Positions 35,146-43,855 of a stretch of 64,000 nt of DNA are shown here, one piece after another. Below the pieces are notes generated by a model. The model was given only the letters and a program-made list of their open reading frames with translations, searched no databases and was not told the origin of the DNA. A program made the translations under genes and the position numbers. Each line of letters starts with the position of its first letter. Position 1 is the first letter of the stretch. The DNA comes from Actinacidiphila bryophytorum (GTDB taxonomy: Bacteria; Actinomycetota; Actinomycetes; Streptomycetales; Streptomycetaceae): positions 23,142 to 87,141 of the forward strand of contig NZ_JAFFIX010000030.1 in assembly GCF_016916835.1 (NCBI RefSeq), in the 5' to 3' direction.

Positions 35146-35781
35146 GTGACCATTCGCCTGCTCATCGTCGATGACCACCCCGTCGTCCGCGACGGCCTGC
35201 GCGGCGTCTTCGAGGGCGACCCGGACTTCACCGTCGCGGGCGAGGCCGCCGACGGGGGCGAAGCCGTCGACCGGGCCGCCGCCCTCGCCGTCGACGTCGT
35301 GCTGATGGACCTGCGGATGCCGCGCATGGGCGGCGTCGAGGCGATCAGGCTGCTCGCCGAGCGCGCCCCCGACATCCGCGTGCTGGTTCTGACCACCTAC
35401 GACACCGACGCCGACGTGCTGCCCGCGATCGAGGCCGGCGCCACCGGCTACCTCCTCAAGGACGCCCCCCGCGAGGAACTCGTACGGGCCGTGCACGCCG
35501 CCCACCGCGGCGAGGCCGTCCTCGCCCCCACCGTCGCCCGCCGCATCCTCGGCCACGTCCGCACCCCGGCCCCCGCCCCGCCCGAGACCACCCCGACGGA
35601 ACGCGAGCTGGAAATACTGCGCCTGGTCGCCGCCGGCACCACCAACAAGGAGGCGGCGCACCGCCTGTTCATCAGCGAGGCCACCGTCAAGACCCACCTG
35701 CTGCACCTGTACGCCAAGCTCGGCGTACGCGACCGCGCCGCGGCGGTGGCCGCCGCGTACAAGGCGGGCCTGCTCGACTGA
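35146..35781 (+). CDS. NarL/LuxR-family response regulator
   Basis: The 211-residue protein has a receiver with Asp9-Asp10, phospho-acceptor Asp55 (VVLMDLRMP) and Lys105 (GYLLKDAP), followed by a LuxR HTH (TERELEILRLVAAGTTNKEAAHRLFISEATVKTHL). The GTG at 35146 follows GAGGGAC. It pairs with the kinase at 33514-34776 and probably controls the adjacent ABC exporter. Confidence 0.95.
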   Translation: MTIRLLIVDDHPVVRDGLRGVFEGDPDFTVAGEAADGGEAVDRAAALAVDVVLMDLRMPRMGGVEAIRLLAERAPDIRVLVLTTYDTDADVLPAIEAGATGYLLKDAPREELVRAVHAAHRGEAVLAPTVARRILGHVRTPAPAPPETTPTERELEILRLVAAGTTNKEAAHRLFISEATVKTHLLHLYAKLGVRDRAAAVAAAYKAGLLD

Positions 35782-35858
35782 CATCCCCCGCCCGCAGGCG
35801 CCGCCGCCCGGAGCGGGGGATGATGAAAGGGACCGGCAGCCCAGGCCGGGAGGCAGCC

Positions 35859-36089
35859 ATGGACTATCCGGAAACGTACGAGCTGGTGTTCCACGCCGCC
35901 GCCGTCGAGGACGACGCGGTGCTGGTCCACCGCACCGACCGGGCCGGCGCCGGCGGCTACCCCATCTACCAGGACGAAACCGGCATCGTCCGCGCCGAGA
36001 TCAGCGCGGACGGCGAGGTCCGCATGGTCGCAAGCGGCGGCCACCAGACACCCGACATCCCCCTCGCGGTGCGCTGCGTACGCCGCTGA
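35859..36089 (+). CDS. DUF6296 family protein
   Basis: This 76-residue protein reads YPETYELVFHAAAVEDDAVLV ... GGYPIYQDETGIVRAEIS ... EVRMVASGGHQ. That is the pattern of a small streptomycete-specific family of unknown function. The ATG at 35859 follows GGGAGG. Its stop is 14 bases before the stop of the convergent NhaA fusion. Confidence 0.82.
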   Translation: MDYPETYELVFHAAAVEDDAVLVHRTDRAGAGGYPIYQDETGIVRAEISADGEVRMVASGGHQTPDIPLAVRCVRR

Positions 36090-36102
36090 CCGCGCCCGGC
36101 AC

Positions 36103-38010
36103 TCAGTGGGCGCTGCCGCGGCCGGCACCGTCGATCAGCACCGCACGGTCACGTGCGGCGACCACCGCTGCCGACAGGCTCTGGATGTCGTAGGCCCCGT
36201 GGTGCCGCCGCCCGTTGATGAAGAAGGTCGGCGTGCCGGACACCCCGCTCAGGTCCGCGGACTCCACGTCCCGCTCCACCCGCGAGGCCCCCAGCCGCCC
36301 GCGCAGCGCCTCACGGAAGGCGACCACGTCCAGCGACAGCTCCTCGGCGTGCGCCAGCAGGTCCTTGACCCCCAGCCGGTCCTGGTTCTCGAACAGCCGG
36401 TCGCGCATGTCCCAGAAGGCCCCCTGCAGCCCCGCGACCTCCGCCGCCTCCGCGGCCAGCTGCGCATGCGGGTGCACGTCGGTCAGCGGCAGGTGCCGCC
36501 ACACGTAGCGGACGTCGCCGAAGTCGGACAGCAGCTCGCGCACCACCGCCTCTGCCTGCCCGCAGTAGGGGCACTCGAAGTCGCCGTACTCCACCACCGT
36601 CACGGGTGCGTCCAGCGGCCCGCGGACGTGGTCGCGCCCGGGGTCCACCGGTTCTGCCAGGTCCACGACCGACTCCGCGGTGCCCAGCAGTGCCCGCGCC
36701 CTGCGCTCCTTGGGCAGCCGGGAGGTCACCAGCGCCACCAGGGACGTCGCGAGCATCGCGAAGACCACCGCGCTGAGCACGCCGATCTTCGCCTGGTCCA
36801 GCTGCCGCCCGTCGAAAGCCAGCGTCGCGATCAGCAGCGACACGGTGAAGCCGATCCCGGCGATGGTCCCGCCGCCGGCCACCGCACCCCAGCCGACCGG
36901 CGGGCGCATCCGCCCCCCGCTCAGCCGCGTCGCCAGCATCGACGCGCCCACGACACCGATCGGCTTGCCCAGTCCGTAGCCGAGCAGGATGCCCAGTGTG
37001 ATCGGCGAGGTGAAGGCGCTCGACAGCAGCGACCCGTCGATCTTGATGCCGGCGTTGGCCAGCGCGAACAGCGGCACGATCACATAGCTGCTCCACGGGT
37101 GGTAGAGCCGCTGCAGGCGGTCGTTGGGCGACAGCGCGGAGGCGATGCCCTGCCGCGCCTCCCGCTCCAGGTCCGGCGTCGGCTGCTCGCGGAAGGACCG
37201 GAAGAGCCCGCTCGCCCGCTCCAGCGCGTCCCGCGAGGCCGGGTAGGCGTACGACAGCATGCCCATGATCAGACCCACCACGACCGGGTCCACCCCGGAC
37301 TGCAGGAAGGCGCCCCACGCCACGATCCCGAACAGCGCGTACACCACCCCCCGCCGCGTCCCCGTCCTGCGCACCAGCGCGGCCACCACCAGGGCGCCCA
37401 CCCCGATCAGCAGCGGCGTCCACGACAGGTGCTCGCTGTAGGCCACCGCGATCACGGCGAGCGCCACGAAGTCGTCGACGACCGCCACGGTGAGGATGAA
37501 GGTGTGCAGCCGCCGCGGGAACCGCGACCCCAGCAGCGCCAGCATGCCCAGCGCGAAGGCGGTGTCGGTCGACATCGCCGTCCCCCAGCCGTGCGCCGAG
37601 GACCGGCCCGCGTTCACCGCCAGGTAGATCGCGACGGGTACGACCATGCCGCTGATCCCCGCCAGCAGCGGCAGCGGGATGCGCCGCCGGTCCCGCAGTT
37701 CCCCCATGTCGAACTCGCGCCGCGCCTCCAGGCCCACGACCAGGAAGAACAGCGTCATCAGCCCGCTGTTGACCCACTCGCGCAGGTCCATGTCGATACC
37801 GTGCGACCCCAGCCGCACCGACAGGTGCGTCTCCCACGCCGAGGTGTAGCTGCCCGGCGCGATGTTCACCCACGCCAGCGCCGCCAGCGTCGCGGCCAGC
37901 AGCACCGCCGCACTGCCGGTCTCGGTACGGATGTACGCCCACGGCGACGACGTGCCGGAGCGGTTCCGCTCTGTGCGACCTGTCAAGGGCGTGGCAAAGC
38001 CCCGGAACAT
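36103..38010 (-). CDS. nhaA: NhaA-type Na+/H+ antiporter fused to a DsbA-like thioredoxin domain
   Basis: The 635-residue protein has an NhaA domain (about 35-435): TDTAFALGMLALLG, the VVDDFVALAVIAVA paired aspartates of the ion site, and GFTVSLLIATLAF. A C-terminal DsbA/thioredoxin domain (about 455-630) follows with active site FECPYCGQ and the cis-Pro region GVSGTPTFFING. The fusion is a recurrent actinobacterial form. ATG 38010 has GGGAGG upstream, so the longer start at 38229 is rejected. NhaA exchanges Na+ for H+; the redox domain may adjust it or protect a thiol. Confidence 0.93.
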   Translation of the reverse strand: MFRGFATPLTGRTERNRSGTSSPWAYIRTETGSAAVLLAATLAALAWVNIAPGSYTSAWETHLSVRLGSHGIDMDLREWVNSGLMTLFFLVVGLEARREFDMGELRDRRRIPLPLLAGISGMVVPVAIYLAVNAGRSSAHGWGTAMSTDTAFALGMLALLGSRFPRRLHTFILTVAVVDDFVALAVIAVAYSEHLSWTPLLIGVGALVVAALVRRTGTRRGVVYALFGIVAWGAFLQSGVDPVVVGLIMGMLSYAYPASRDALERASGLFRSFREQPTPDLEREARQGIASALSPNDRLQRLYHPWSSYVIVPLFALANAGIKIDGSLLSSAFTSPITLGILLGYGLGKPIGVVGASMLATRLSGGRMRPPVGWGAVAGGGTIAGIGFTVSLLIATLAFDGRQLDQAKIGVLSAVVFAMLATSLVALVTSRLPKERRARALLGTAESVVDLAEPVDPGRDHVRGPLDAPVTVVEYGDFECPYCGQAEAVVRELLSDFGDVRYVWRHLPLTDVHPHAQLAAEAAEVAGLQGAFWDMRDRLFENQDRLGVKDLLAHAEELSLDVVAFREALRGRLGASRVERDVESADLSGVSGTPTFFINGRRHHGAYDIQSLSAAVVAARDRAVLIDGAGRGSAH

Positions 38011-38165
38011 CCAGCCTCCCGCTGTTCGACTATGAGCGACACCCTGACACGTAACGGCCCGCCGCGGCGCGCCGACCCGGTAGGCGGACACGTATCCGCA
38101 GGCAGCCCCCTGGTGGGAGGATGGGAGCGGCCGGACATTGGACGACGACGAGGGGGCGGCCGGTG

Positions 38166-38399
38166 ATGGCGCGGGACGATGCCGTGATCGGCTGCACGGG
38201 GGAGCTGCTGGTCGGCACCCGCGGCGCACAGGGGCCCGGAGAGGTCCTGGTACGGGTCAGGGGCGGCACCGAGGCGTTCCTCGCGTGGTCCGACGATCCG
38301 CTGCCCAAAGGCGCCACGGTGCTGGTGGTGGACTCCCGCGGCACGCGCCAGGTCGACGTGATCGAGTGGGCCGACCCGCTGGAAGCCCCGGCCGGCTGA
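38166..38399 (+). CDS. Small NfeD-like OB-fold protein
   Basis: The 77-residue protein is all beta: VIGCTGELLVGTRGAQGPGEVLVRV then KGATVLVVDSRGTRQVDVIEW. This fits the soluble C-terminal OB fold of NfeD. No membrane segment is present. It is 27 bases before an SPFH gene, the usual partner of NfeD proteins. The ATG at 38166 was chosen over the GTG 3 bases upstream. Confidence 0.75.
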   Translation: MARDDAVIGCTGELLVGTRGAQGPGEVLVRVRGGTEAFLAWSDDPLPKGATVLVVDSRGTRQVDVIEWADPLEAPAG

Positions 38400-38426
38400 G
38401 CCGCGCAGACGAAGGAGAAGTCAACG

Positions 38427-39587
38427 ATGTTCGGTTATCGCGTACCCGCCCCCGACGAGGCGATGCTGATCTCCGGCGGCCGCCGGGGACTCGGCGGCGC
38501 GCCCTTCCGCGTGGTCACCGGGCACGGCAAGTTCGTCCTGCCGGTCTTCCGCAAGACCCGGTTCCTGACCCTGGCGATGTGCGAGTCCGAGGTCGCCGAG
38601 ACCTGTGTGACCCGGCAGGGCATCGCGCTGACCGTCAAGGCCGTCATCGCCTTCAAGGTCGGCAACGACCACGAGAGCATCGTCAACGCCGGCCAGCGCT
38701 TCCTGTCCGACCAGGACCAGATGTCGATCCTCACCGGCCGGATCTTCGCCGGACACCTGCGGTCCATCATCGGCTCGATGACCGTCGAGGAGATCGTCAC
38801 CGAGCGGCAGAAGCTGGCCACCGAGGTGCTGGAGACCTCCAAGACCGAGATGGCCAAGATCGGCCTCAGCGTCGACTCGCTGCAGATCCAGTCCATCGAC
38901 GACGGCGACACCGGCTACATCGAGGCGATGTCCGCCCCGCACAAGGCCGCCATCCAGCGGCAGGCGCAGATCGCCCAGGCCCAGGCGACCCAGGCCTCCG
39001 TCGAGGCCCAGCAGGCCGCGGCCCGCAACCAGGCCGAGTACGCCCGGCAGACCGCCGTCGTGCAGGCCGAGTACACCGCCCAGGTCGACCGCGCCCAGGC
39101 GCAGGCCGCCCAGGCGGGGCCGCTCGCCCAGGCCCACGCCCAGCAGGAGGTGCTCGCCGCGCAGACCGAACTGGCGCTGCGGGCGGCAGAACTGCGCCAG
39201 CAGCAGCTGGTCGCCGAGATCGTCAAGCCCGCGGAGGCCGAGGCCGAGCGCATCCGGGTGCTCGCCGTCGCCGACGCCGAGCGGATGCGCATCCAGGCCG
39301 CCGCTGCCGCCTCGCACGACCGGGTCGCCCTGGACCGGATGCTCATCGACCAGCTCCCGCAGATCGTCAAGGAGGCCGCGGCCGGCCTGTCCGGTGCGAA
39401 CGTCAACGTCCTCAACGGCGCCGACGGCCTCAGCGAGATCGCCGCGGGCCTGGTCAGCCAGGGCCTGACCATCCTCGACTCGGTCCGCAAGAACCTCGGC
39501 TCGGAAGGCGCCGCCGGGACCCCCTCCGGCGAGGTCGAGGTGCGCGGGCGCGGCAAGGCGGGCGAGGGGCGCGTCGACATCGACTGA
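38427..39587 (+). CDS. SPFH/flotillin-like protein
   Basis: The 386-residue protein has an SPFH domain (about 5-170, FGYRVPAPDEAMLISGG ... EVLETSKTEMAKIGLSVDSLQIQSIDD) and a long Ala/Gln/Glu-rich coiled coil (about 175-310). A C-terminal Gly/Asp tail follows. Unlike classic flotillins no N-terminal membrane anchor is obvious. These proteins oligomerise at membrane microdomains. The NfeD-like gene just upstream supports this. Confidence 0.9.
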   Translation: MFGYRVPAPDEAMLISGGRRGLGGAPFRVVTGHGKFVLPVFRKTRFLTLAMCESEVAETCVTRQGIALTVKAVIAFKVGNDHESIVNAGQRFLSDQDQMSILTGRIFAGHLRSIIGSMTVEEIVTERQKLATEVLETSKTEMAKIGLSVDSLQIQSIDDGDTGYIEAMSAPHKAAIQRQAQIAQAQATQASVEAQQAAARNQAEYARQTAVVQAEYTAQVDRAQAQAAQAGPLAQAHAQQEVLAAQTELALRAAELRQQQLVAEIVKPAEAEAERIRVLAVADAERMRIQAAAAASHDRVALDRMLIDQLPQIVKEAAAGLSGANVNVLNGADGLSEIAAGLVSQGLTILDSVRKNLGSEGAAGTPSGEVEVRGRGKAGEGRVDID

Positions 39588-39851
39588 CCCGCCCCCAGGC
39601 ACCCGTCGACGACGCCGCCGAGGCCTTGTGCCCGGCGGCGTCCGCACGTCCCCCGGCAGGCTGCTTGCGCTGCGAGTGGCGCCCCCGCAGCACCGGACGC
39701 ACAGTGGAACGAGAGGGCCGGACTCCCTGTCCGCGCCGGACGCCCGCCCGCCGGGCACCGAACGCGCGAAGGCCCCGCGAGGTACCGCCGCACGAGGCGA
39801 ACTGCCCGGCCCGGTACGACGATCCAGCTGTCCCAGCTAAGGGGTGTTCCC

Positions 39852-40277
39852 ATGGCGAACGAGAACGCGTCCAGGTCCGTCTCCAGCCGCCGCAGCGACG
39901 TCGGCGGCAAGACCACCATCGCCGACTCCGTGGTGGCGGTCATCGCCGGCATCGCCACCCGCGAGGTCGACGGTGTCCACACCATGGGAGGCGGCGCCTC
40001 CCGCGCGATGGGCGCCGTACGCGACACGGTCTCCCGCTCCACCGACTTCACCCGCGGGGTCAAGGTCGAGGTCGGCGAGAAGCAGGCCGCGGTCGACCTC
40101 GACGTCGTCGTCCTCTACGGCACCGAGATCGCCGACGCCGCCGCCCAGATCCGCTCCCACGTCGCCAACGCCGTGGAGCGCATGACGGGCCTTGAGGTCG
40201 TCGAGATCAACGTCAACGTCCGCGACGTCTACGTACCGGGCGAGGACAACGAGGAAGAGGAGTCCCGGGTCCGCTGA
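39852..40277 (+). CDS. Asp23/Gls24 family envelope stress protein
   Basis: This 141-residue protein has the Asp23/Gls24 core: TTIADSVVAVIAGIATREVDGVH and VDLDVVVLYGTEIADAAAQIRSHV, then EVVEINVNVRDVYV, ending in an acidic tail. The ATG at 39852 follows AAGGGGTG. Family members line the cell envelope in stress. The 263-base gap before it contains no clear ORF. Confidence 0.93.
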   Translation: MANENASRSVSSRRSDVGGKTTIADSVVAVIAGIATREVDGVHTMGGGASRAMGAVRDTVSRSTDFTRGVKVEVGEKQAAVDLDVVVLYGTEIADAAAQIRSHVANAVERMTGLEVVEINVNVRDVYVPGEDNEEEESRVR

Positions 40278-40310
40278 CCTGGACGCGGGCTCCCGCCGCG
40301 CACCCGGATG

Positions 40311-40322
40311 GCCCTTTTGGGC
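40311..40322 (+). terminator. Small hairpin after the Asp23 gene
   Basis: GCCC-TTTT-GGGC forms a short stem 33 bases after the Asp23 stop. It is weak by itself and lacks a U-tract. Confidence 0.3.
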
Positions 40323-40370
40323 TGCCCCGGATGGCGCAGACGGCCGACCAGGGGTGCTATGTAACAAAGC

Positions 40371-40390
40371 GTGCGCCCATAAGGGCGCAC
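40371..40390. promoter_or_regulatory. Perfect hairpin GTGCGCCC-ATAA-GGGCGCAC upstream of the 311-residue membrane protein
   Basis: An 8-base perfect stem with an ATAA loop sits 57-76 bases before the start at 40447. It follows ATGTAACAAAGC, an AT-rich run unusual for this genome. It could be an operator, a leader structure, or a late terminator of the Asp23 gene. Confidence 0.4.
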
Positions 40391-40446
40391 AGTAACCCCG
40401 CACGGTGTGTGCTCACCCGTGGCACGTCGGCAAAGGGAGCCGCGCC

Positions 40447-41382
40447 ATGTCATCCCCATCCCACCCCGCAAGCGACGACGAACCCGCCACTTCCAAGCGC
40501 GAGGAACCCATACGCACCCTGCTGTGGACGGCAGCCACCTCCCGTCCGCTGTCCGAGGTCGCCGCCCTGGTCGGCCTGCTCAAGCGCAACACCCGCTCCA
40601 GGGGCCGCCGTTCCAACGACGGCGACGAGGCCCTGCGCGCCGCGGCGGTCGCCCGCCCGGTGGGCGACGTACGCCAGCTCGTGGCGCTGCTGAGCGAGTC
40701 CCCGAACAGCACGGGGGAGGCCGCCACCACCCTGCGTGCGGCGGCGGTGGGCCGCCCGATCGAGGACGTCGCCGAACTCGCCGGCATCCTCGACTCGCCG
40801 GACGCGCAGGACCCCGCTGACGGGCGGAACTCCCCGGACACGCAGGACCTCTCGCCGGCCCCTGGTCCGGCTTCACCCGCCGCCACGGGCACCCTGGGCT
40901 CCGCCGCTCAGGTCCCGTCCACCGCCGTGGCCGTCAGGCAGCCCCAGCCGCGTACGGCGGCCCGCCGTACGCACCCCGCCCTGCGCTGGGCCGCCGTCGC
41001 GCTGCTGCTGGCGGTCGGCCTGCTCCAACTGCCCGCGGACGCGGCAGGGCTGCGCGCCGGGACGTACACCGACGCGGTATCCGCCGCGCTCGCCGTGGTC
41101 TGCGTCGCGGCGGGCGTCCTGCTCGCCGTACGCGACGTGCTGTGGGCGTGGGCGCTCGCGGCTGCTGCCGCGGTGGCGGTGCTGCTCGCCCACCTGCTGC
41201 CCGCGGCACTGGGCACCTCGCCCACCCTGGTCCACAGCGTCGCCGCCGCCCCTGCGGGCGCGGGCGTGGCCCGTGCGGTGTGCGCGGCAGCGGCCCTGGC
41301 GGCCCTGGCCCTGTCGGCCGCGGCGACCCTGCGCACCCTGCGCCCGCTCCGCCCGGCGGCACCGCCGCCCGACCGCGCCTGA
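40447..41382 (+). CDS. Membrane protein with three DV-x-x-L repeats, function unknown
   Basis: The 311-residue protein has three related segments near its N-terminus: RPLSEVAALVGLL, RPVGDVRQLVALL and RPIEDVAELAGIL, each preceded by a TAATS/RAAAVA/RAAAVG-like stretch. These are spaced about 40-45 residues. A Pro/Ser-rich linker and about five hydrophobic helices (from residue 180) follow. Related repeat proteins are common in streptomycetes, but no function is established to my knowledge. The ATG at 40447 follows AAAGGGAG. Confidence 0.8.
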   Translation: MSSPSHPASDDEPATSKREEPIRTLLWTAATSRPLSEVAALVGLLKRNTRSRGRRSNDGDEALRAAAVARPVGDVRQLVALLSESPNSTGEAATTLRAAAVGRPIEDVAELAGILDSPDAQDPADGRNSPDTQDLSPAPGPASPAATGTLGSAAQVPSTAVAVRQPQPRTAARRTHPALRWAAVALLLAVGLLQLPADAAGLRAGTYTDAVSAALAVVCVAAGVLLAVRDVLWAWALAAAAAVAVLLAHLLPAALGTSPTLVHSVAAAPAGAGVARAVCAAAALAALALSAAATLRTLRPLRPAAPPPDRA

Positions 41383-41527
41383 CCCGCGCCTGACCCACCC
41401 CTGGCTCCCTCCGGTCCCGCACGGGACGGGGGGGAGCCGCGCATGTGCGGCAGCCCGCCCGCCCTTCGTGCGATTCGCGTGCGATCCGGTGCGCGGTTCT
41501 TGCTAGGTTGGCGCGCGGAGGTGGGTG

Positions 41528-43849
41528 ATGCCCACAGAGGACGAGCTGTTCAGCGCGGTGGACGCGCTGCTCGACGAGGTCGCGGCGGCCGAGGCGCTGC
41601 CGCCGCCCGCCGAGCGCCGGCGGCTGCGCGAGGCCGCGGGGCTGAGCCAGGCCCAGGTCGCCGCCGCGGTCGACACCCGCCGCGAGGCGGTGGGCAACTG
41701 GGAGTCGGGCAGGACCGACCCGCGCCCGCCGCAGCGCGCCGCCTACGCCCGCCTCCTCGAAGGCCTCGCCACCCGCTTCCCGGCCCCCGCCGCCCCGCCG
41801 GCCCCCGAACCCGCCCCGGCCGTGCGGCCGGTCGTACGAGCAGCACCCGCTGCCCCGCCGGCCCCCGACCCGGCACCAGCGCCGGCCGAAGCAGCAGCAC
41901 CCGCAACCCCTGCCGCCCCGCGAGCGCCCGAGCCGGCGCCGACACCGGCTGCCGAACCCGTCGCACCCACAGCACCCGCCGCCGTACCCGAGCCCGCAGT
42001 TGCGGAGGCCCCCCGCGCCGCACCCGCGTCCCCGTCCAGGCCGAGGTCGGCGGCCAGGCCCCAGCTGGCCCGCCGCACCCAGCCCCGCAAGCCCGCCGCC
42101 GCCACGGGTACGGCCACCGACCCGCGCTTCGTGAACGGCCCGCTCGGCGTTCTGGACGGCGACGGGTCGCTGTACTGCGCAGGCGGCCTGGTGCTGCCGT
42201 GCCCCGCGGCGAGCGTGCCGGATCTCGTCGAGTGGACGCTCGCCGAAGCCAGGCTCGGCGCGGCCCGACTGCACCGCTCGGGCAAGGACTCCGACCCGCT
42301 GGTCGTGCTCACCGCCGGCGCCGCCGCACGGCTCGGCCTGCCCGAGCGGCTCGCGGACCGCCGGCAGATGCGGCTGCCGGACGACCACAAGGTCGTGCGG
42401 CAGATCGCCCGGGCCAAGTGGCAGCTCACCCGCAGGGGCTTCGGCCCGTGGGCACGCGTCTACCGGCCCGCGAGCGGCGGCGAGCGCCGCTGCGTCCAAC
42501 TGGCCGTGCTGCCCTGGGACGCCCTGGACGCCCGGGCGTGGGGGAGTGCGGGCGAACTTCCGCCCGCCGAACTGGCCCGGGTGCTGACCGCGTACGCGGC
42601 CCGGGTGCTCACCCCCCGCGGCTCCACCGCGGTCGCCGGCCTCGAACTGATGTCCGCGCTGCGCCCGCCGACCCGCGCGGTCAAGGACGAGGCGACGGGC
42701 ACCTGGGTGCCGGGGCCTGTTCCCGGCTCGCTCACCCGGGCCTTCGACCCGGCGCCGCCCGAGGCACCCGACGAGCACCCGGTGGTGGCCGCGCTCCACC
42801 CGCGCGCCCACCAGCGAGACGAAGCGGAGGTCCTGGACGAGGAGGCCTTCGACTGGATCCGCGGCGCCGACCTGCTCACCGACGCCGAGTGCGCCAAGCC
42901 CTTCGCGGTCGGCGTCGACGTGAACACCGCCTTCCTCGCCGCCGCCAACCGCCTGGTCGTCGGCCTGTCGGGACCCGAGCACGTCAGGGCGCCGCGCTTC
43001 GACAAGTCGGTGCCCGGCTGCTGGCTGGTGGACCTGTCAGGCATCGAGACCGACCCCCGGCTGCCATCGCCCTTCACCCCGCACGGCGGGCGCCCGACCG
43101 GCCCCGCCTGGTATGCGACGCCGACCGTCGCCTACGCCCAGGAGTTGGTCGACACCTTCGGCCTGCCCGTGGAGGTCCGCCCGGCCGAGGCCTACGTACG
43201 CCGCGAGGCCGGCCCGTACCTGGACCCCTGGTACAAGCACCTGACCGACGCGTACAAGCTGACGATGGCCGACCTCGGGGTGACCGCGGACCTGTCCCCG
43301 TACGACTTCCTCACCGCGATGGAGCGCCACAAGCAGGGCGACCCCGGGATGGCCGCGGTGCTGTCGGCGGTCAAGTCGACGGTGAAGGGCGGCATCGGCA
43401 AGCTCCGCGAGCGCCCGCAGGGCGCCGGGTACCGGCCGGGCGAGCGCTGGCCCGCACTGGAGCGCCCCACCTGGCGCCCCGACATCCGGGCCGCGGTGAT
43501 CGCCGCGGCCCGGGTGAACATGCACCGCAAGCTCGTCAGGACCGCCCTGGCCACCCAGTCGGGACCGCCGCCCGCCGGGTCCGTGGTGTTCGGCGACGAC
43601 GCGCTGCTGCCGGTCGCGCTGCTGTCGGACTGCGCGGTCTACCCCTCGCCCGGGCCGTCCCCGCTCGACGTCCTCCCGTACGGTACGGACGGCAAGCCGG
43701 CGCCCGGCACCTTCCGGCTCGGCGTCTCACCCGGCATGGTCAAGCACGAGGGGACCCAACCGCTGTTCTGGGCGGTGGAGCTGATGGAGCAGCAGTACAA
43801 CCCGGCGCGCCACATCAAGGGCGACGGCGCACAGGACGACGGGGAGTAG
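41528..43849 (+). CDS. tap: Telomere-associated protein Tap
   Basis: The 773-residue protein starts with a HTH (RLREAAGLSQAQVAAAVDTRREAVGNWESGRTDP, about 32-65), then a Pro/Ala linker (about 85-190), and the large Tap body (from about 195: TDPRFVNGPLGVLDGDGSLY ... DPWYKHLTDAYKLTMADLGV ... VKSTVKGGIGKLRERPQGAGYRPGERWPAL, given here in parts). Tap binds telomeric 3' overhangs and recruits the terminal protein in Streptomyces end patching. It is slightly longer than the ~740-residue norm. The ATG at 41528 follows GGAGG; the GTG 3 bases before is rejected. Tpg follows after 6 bases. Confidence 0.95.
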   Translation: MPTEDELFSAVDALLDEVAAAEALPPPAERRRLREAAGLSQAQVAAAVDTRREAVGNWESGRTDPRPPQRAAYARLLEGLATRFPAPAAPPAPEPAPAVRPVVRAAPAAPPAPDPAPAPAEAAAPATPAAPRAPEPAPTPAAEPVAPTAPAAVPEPAVAEAPRAAPASPSRPRSAARPQLARRTQPRKPAAATGTATDPRFVNGPLGVLDGDGSLYCAGGLVLPCPAASVPDLVEWTLAEARLGAARLHRSGKDSDPLVVLTAGAAARLGLPERLADRRQMRLPDDHKVVRQIARAKWQLTRRGFGPWARVYRPASGGERRCVQLAVLPWDALDARAWGSAGELPPAELARVLTAYAARVLTPRGSTAVAGLELMSALRPPTRAVKDEATGTWVPGPVPGSLTRAFDPAPPEAPDEHPVVAALHPRAHQRDEAEVLDEEAFDWIRGADLLTDAECAKPFAVGVDVNTAFLAAANRLVVGLSGPEHVRAPRFDKSVPGCWLVDLSGIETDPRLPSPFTPHGGRPTGPAWYATPTVAYAQELVDTFGLPVEVRPAEAYVRREAGPYLDPWYKHLTDAYKLTMADLGVTADLSPYDFLTAMERHKQGDPGMAAVLSAVKSTVKGGIGKLRERPQGAGYRPGERWPALERPTWRPDIRAAVIAAARVNMHRKLVRTALATQSGPPPAGSVVFGDDALLPVALLSDCAVYPSPGPSPLDVLPYGTDGKPAPGTFRLGVSPGMVKHEGTQPLFWAVELMEQQYNPARHIKGDGAQDDGE

Positions 43850-43855
43850 CCGGCC

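Noticed and set aside
36103..38229. 708-residue version of the NhaA-DsbA protein
   Set aside because: The added N-terminus is Arg/Pro-rich, crosses the divergent promoter and lacks a ribosome site; ATG 38010 has GGGAGG.
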